From NCBI GenBank assembly GCA_900753245.1, contig CAADYJ010000040.1, positions 1 through 17,483 of the forward strand: a stretch of DNA of 17,483 bases, given 5' to 3'. Below the pieces are notes generated by a model. That model searched no databases, had not been told where the DNA came from, and saw only the letters and a program-made list of their open reading frames with translations. Shown in pieces: positions 14,906-17,483 of this stretch. Origin of the DNA: Clostridia bacterium (GTDB taxonomy: Bacteria; Bacillota; Clostridia; TANB77; CAG-508). Numbering within the stretch: position 1 is the stretch's first letter; every line of letters starts with the position of its first letter. The translations under genes and the position numbers were made by a program.

Positions 14906-14909
14906 TACA
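14884..14909. promoter_or_regulatory. Candidate operators in the cpsC promoter
   Basis: CTAATTAATTAG (14884-14895) is a perfect 12-bp palindrome lying inside the spacer between the -35 and -10 boxes. TGTAT-GCA-ATACA (14897-14909) is a 5-3-5 inverted repeat covering the -35 box. Either could bind a dimeric repressor. This is inference from position and symmetry only. Confidence 0.4.
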
Positions 14910-16064
14910 TTAAACAAAAATTTTTTCATATTGTTTTACTATTTTTTCCCAATTATAATCTTCTTCTATTCCTTGTTTTGATTTAACTCCATATTCTTCT
15001 ATTTTTTGTTTTTCCATATTGTCTACGTTATTTATTAAACTTGATAGATTGTCTTCTTCTTTATTCCAATATATCGCACTTTCTTTTGCTACTTCTTTAT
15101 TAAAGCCAACATCTAATAATAAATTTAAATTAGTTGTTGCTAATGCTTCTAGTAAAGAAGGATTTGTTCCTCCCACTTCGTGTCCATGTAAGTATGCATA
15201 TGCATTTTTTCTAATGCTTTTTAGTAAACTTTGGTCATATACTGTTCCCACAAATTTTATTCTTTTATCTTTATCAAAATTTGTTTTTTCTTTTAGTTCG
15301 TTATAGAATTTATTTTTTGCAACATTAGTTATTATTACTAAGTCTTTATTAGTTTTAGATTTTATAAACTCTCTTATCATTGTTTCATAATTATTTTCTG
15401 GAACAAATCTTCCAACAATTAAATAATATTCATTTTTTATTATTTTTTTTTCTTTATACCAATCACTTAATTTATTATCATCAGCTTCTTCTTTGTTTGA
15501 AATATCCGAACCATATGCTATAAACGTTGTATTTGGTTTATATTTTTTATATTCTTCTTTTATATATTTTTCAATGTTAACAGAATCACATATTAGCAAA
15601 TCTGCATGTTTGGCCATTTTGCCCTCACACACTTTAAAGAACTTTCTTAATACATAATTCCATTTTGCTCTTTTCCATTCGCATCCATCTGGATTTACAT
15701 ACAATTTAGCATTTAGTTTATGTAGTTTTCTTTTATAATACCATATAAATAAACCTACTCCTGTTCCTAAAACATATACTATTGCATTTTGAATTTTATT
15801 TTTCTTTATATATTTTATTGTTCTTTCTAATGCTTCCATATCATAATATTCTGCTTTTGCAGGACCTATATTAGGTAGTTTTACATTAAAACATCTTGCA
15901 TTATTGTATGTAAATTCGCTATTGTCTTCTCCTATACAAGCCACATGATATTTTATATTTTTATTTATTTTTTTAGCTGTTAGATTTTCTACAAATGTTT
16001 CAAAACCTCCATAATTAGCAGGTATTCCATTTGAGCCTATAATAAAAACATTCTTTTCTTCCAT
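14910..16064 (-). CDS. GT4 glycosyltransferase with DUF1972 N-terminus
   Basis: The product is 384 aa with a GT-B fold expected. The N-terminus IIGSNGIPANYGGFETFVE (8-26) is the DUF1972 signature. NPDGCEWKRAKW (124-135) and HGHEVGGTNPSLLEALA (293-309) are also typical; the last includes the GT4 donor-binding glutamates. Characterised relatives include streptococcal capsule rhamnosyltransferases of the WchF type, so transfer of rhamnose or a similar sugar onto a lipid-linked repeat unit is plausible but not provable here. It is cytoplasmic or peripheral, with no transmembrane segment. It starts 17 nt after the GT2 gene, with an AAGAAAGAG-like ribosome binding site, and is followed by the cpsC promoter. 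Confidence 0.9.
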   Translation of the reverse strand: MEEKNVFIIGSNGIPANYGGFETFVENLTAKKINKNIKYHVACIGEDNSEFTYNNARCFNVKLPNIGPAKAEYYDMEALERTIKYIKKNKIQNAIVYVLGTGVGLFIWYYKRKLHKLNAKLYVNPDGCEWKRAKWNYVLRKFFKVCEGKMAKHADLLICDSVNIEKYIKEEYKKYKPNTTFIAYGSDISNKEEADDNKLSDWYKEKKIIKNEYYLIVGRFVPENNYETMIREFIKSKTNKDLVIITNVAKNKFYNELKEKTNFDKDKRIKFVGTVYDQSLLKSIRKNAYAYLHGHEVGGTNPSLLEALATTNLNLLLDVGFNKEVAKESAIYWNKEEDNLSSLINNVDNMEKQKIEEYGVKSKQGIEEDYNWEKIVKQYEKIFV

Positions 16065-16081
16065 AATTTTCTCTTTCTTAA

Positions 16082-16984
16082 TTAAAATTTATTTAAAATA
16101 ATTGCTAATTTCATTTTCAAATTCATCTTAGGATTATTAGTTCTAAATTTTTCATTGTGTAATAGCCATTTTTTTGCATTTTTATCTTCTTGATATTTTA
16201 TAAGATTTTCTACTACTTGCTTTGCTTCTTCAGTTAATAATTTTTCGTATCCATTTTTTAATTCTTCTGCAATATTTACTCTCATACTTATTTTATCTTT
16301 AAATGCTATTTTATACTGTCTTTTTAATTTTTGAAATCCATCATCTTTATATCCAAGTACATTTTTTTCGTGTTGTCGATATTTTATATAACTATTCTCA
16401 TCTATAATTACATTTCCACCTATTGCATAGCATACTCTAGTTATCCATGAATCATGCATTATGATATATTTAGGTTTGTATTGTTTTATGATATTGCATA
16501 AATTTTTGTTAAAAACCTGAGTACAACCTGTAGCAAAATTTTTTATTATTTCTCCTTCTAAAGTAAAGTTTCCCTCTACTTTTTTTGTTTCTATATATTT
16601 TAAATTTGTATCTACTATCTCTAATGCAGACATATATAATGCTGGTGTATTGTTGTATTCTTTTAATTTGTTTATTGCAGAAATCAACTTTTTAGGTTTC
16701 CATACATCATCTTGATCTGAAAATGCATAATAATCATATTCGTCAGATTTTTCAATTAAGTCCATGAAACTTCTAGCAGGTCCTAAATTTTCGTCCTTAT
16801 AGACTGTAATATTTTCATTATTTATTGCAAGTTCTTCAAGTATTTGTATTGTTTTATCTGTTGAACCATCATCTCTTATGAGTAAGGCTATTTCTACTTC
16901 TTTTTGGTTTAATATACTTTCTATTTGTTCTTTTATATATTTTTCTCCATTATAAGTTGATAATAATACTTGTACTTTGTCCAT
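16082..16984 (-). CDS. GT2 family glycosyltransferase (rhamnosyltransferase-like)
   Basis: The product is 300 aa with a GT-A fold. VQVLLSTYNGEKYIKEQIES (4-23) is the N-terminal nucleotide-binding region, RDDGSTDKT (37-45) carries the first aspartates and FSDQDDVWKPKK (88-99) is the DxD-like site with downstream D-x-W. These are typical of GT2 enzymes annotated as rhamnosyltransferases in capsule and O-antigen loci. It probably adds one sugar to the undecaprenyl-linked repeat unit on the inner membrane face. No transmembrane segment is visible; the Lys-rich C-terminus may touch the membrane. TAGGAGAA lies before the ATG, and a consensus promoter upstream makes it the first gene of its transcription unit. 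Confidence 0.92.
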   Translation of the reverse strand: MDKVQVLLSTYNGEKYIKEQIESILNQKEVEIALLIRDDGSTDKTIQILEELAINNENITVYKDENLGPARSFMDLIEKSDEYDYYAFSDQDDVWKPKKLISAINKLKEYNNTPALYMSALEIVDTNLKYIETKKVEGNFTLEGEIIKNFATGCTQVFNKNLCNIIKQYKPKYIIMHDSWITRVCYAIGGNVIIDENSYIKYRQHEKNVLGYKDDGFQKLKRQYKIAFKDKISMRVNIAEELKNGYEKLLTEEAKQVVENLIKYQEDKNAKKWLLHNEKFRTNNPKMNLKMKLAIILNKF

Positions 16985-17044
16985 TTATATATTCTCCTAA
17001 TTTTGCTTAAAATGTATTATTTTTAGTATTTTACATATGCAATT

Positions 17045-17073
17045 ATTATATATTTTATTGGGGATATTGTCAA
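17045..17073 (-). promoter_or_regulatory. Full-consensus promoter before the GT2 gene
   Basis: Minus-strand TTGACA (17068-17073), a 17-nt spacer and TATAAT (17045-17050) match the housekeeping consensus exactly. The -35 box contains the stop codon of the toxN-like gene. The leader to the GT2 start is about 55 nt. Confidence 0.9.
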
Positions 17074-17483
17074 ACGTTTATTATACTTTTTCCTTCATAT
17101 TCTTCACATTTTTCTTCTAATAATTTAAAATTACAACATCTTTTCTCTATATTTTCATTTGTGTGATTTCTAACAATGTTATATAGTTTGATTGCTCTTT
17201 CTTTTATTTCTTTTTTGTTTTTAGAATTATTACAAAATTCAATTTCTTTTTCTAATAAATTTGCATTTTTATCTTTTTTTATATTAAATTCTATTATACT
17301 ATTTACTGCTACTGGAATCATATTATTTAGATTTATAACTGATAATAATTTTCCTTTTTTATCTTCAATAAAAAATAAATCTATATTATTTTTCTTTGTT
17401 TTTTTATAAATTTTATGTAGTTTTAGCAATTTATTTTTTTTAGAAGATAATGGAGCATAATAATTTTTATTATTAATATTAAA
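17070..17483 (-). CDS. toxN: ToxN/AbiQ-family type III toxin endoribonuclease, 5' end cut by the window
   Basis: 137 codons are visible and the frame stays open to the window edge. The visible part begins FNINNKNYYAPLSSKK. YYAPLSSKK matches the region that holds the catalytic (T/S)-S-x-K motif of ToxN. SVINLNNMIPV, a helical LLEKEIEFCN stretch and a C-terminal CNFKLLEEK follow, all characteristic of ToxN/AbiQ. Relatives are sequence-specific RNases held inactive by repeats of a small antitoxin RNA (ToxI/AntiQ), and some abort phage infection. The antitoxin repeats normally lie upstream of the toxin, here beyond position 17483, so they cannot be seen. The full protein would probably need another 30-40 residues. 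A TTG at 17427-17429 is not taken as start because the conserved motif lies before it. The stop is TGA. Confidence 0.85.
   Translation of the reverse strand, partial: FNINNKNYYAPLSSKKNKLLKLHKIYKKTKKNNIDLFFIEDKKGKLLSVINLNNMIPVAVNSIIEFNIKKDKNANLLEKEIEFCNNSKNKKEIKERAIKLYNIVRNHTNENIEKRCCNFKLLEEKCEEYEGKSIINV

Noticed and set aside
17070..17429. A complete 119-residue gene starting at TTG 17427-17429
   Set aside because: The frame is open to the window edge, and the conserved YYAPLSSKK block lies upstream of that TTG, so the gene is a partial ToxN/AbiQ and the start lies outside the window.
1..17483. CRISPR array, tRNA, rRNA, insertion sequence or phage structural genes
   Set aside because: No regularly spaced repeats, cloverleaf-like sequences, transposase motifs or capsid/tail motifs were found on either strand by eye.

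Overview
The window is AT-rich bacterial DNA with tightly packed genes, AAGGAGG-type ribosome binding sites and TTGACA/TATAAT-type promoters. It carries a class II fructose-bisphosphate aldolase, a CpsC-CpsD-CpsB tyrosine-kinase/phosphatase cassette (CpsB of this kind is typical of Bacillota) and a DUF1540 mini-protein. Together these point to a low-GC Gram-positive, most likely a Clostridia-class anaerobe. UGG encodes tryptophan and UGA is used as a stop, so the code is standard. No rRNA, tRNA, CRISPR array, transposase or phage structural gene was seen. All genes except one lie on the minus strand.

Left part (1-4700): a minus-strand fba gene has its own promoter. It is followed by a divergent pair separated by 238 nt. 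On the minus strand is a soluble protein that fuses a degenerate ClpA/ClpB-type AAA module to an FtsH-type (M41) zinc peptidase domain. On the plus strand is a beta-CASP metallo-beta-lactamase-fold RNase, ended by a strong terminator. Convergent to the RNase is a 53-residue, six-cysteine DUF1540 gene.

Middle part (4692-11786, all minus, read from 11786 downward): a YbhN-type flippase-like membrane protein, two GT8 glycosyltransferases, two overlapping PlsC-type acyltransferases, a 1-Cys-type peroxiredoxin with a Cys-containing tail, and a divergent DnaB/RecA-fold ATPase. Overlaps and short gaps suggest transcriptional coupling. The first five genes look like a glycolipid or cell-envelope lipid module, which is inference.

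Right part (11970-17483, all minus): read from 17483 downward, the 3' part of a ToxN/AbiQ-family type III toxin (cut by the window edge), a GT2 and a GT4 (DUF1972) glycosyltransferase, then cpsC, cpsD and cpsB, and a small three-helix membrane protein ending at a terminator. This is the regulatory end of a capsule/exopolysaccharide locus. No priming transferase, Wzx flippase or Wzy polymerase is in the window, so the locus probably continues beyond it or these functions lie elsewhere.

Several promoters with an exact 17-nt spacer sit directly after stop codons (before 16984, 14839, 12311, 11786 and 10688). What looks like one long minus-strand operon is therefore probably several nested transcription units. 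The most unusual items are the AAA-M41 hybrid next to the beta-CASP RNase, the partial ToxN directly upstream of a consensus promoter, and the flippase/GT8/acyltransferase module.
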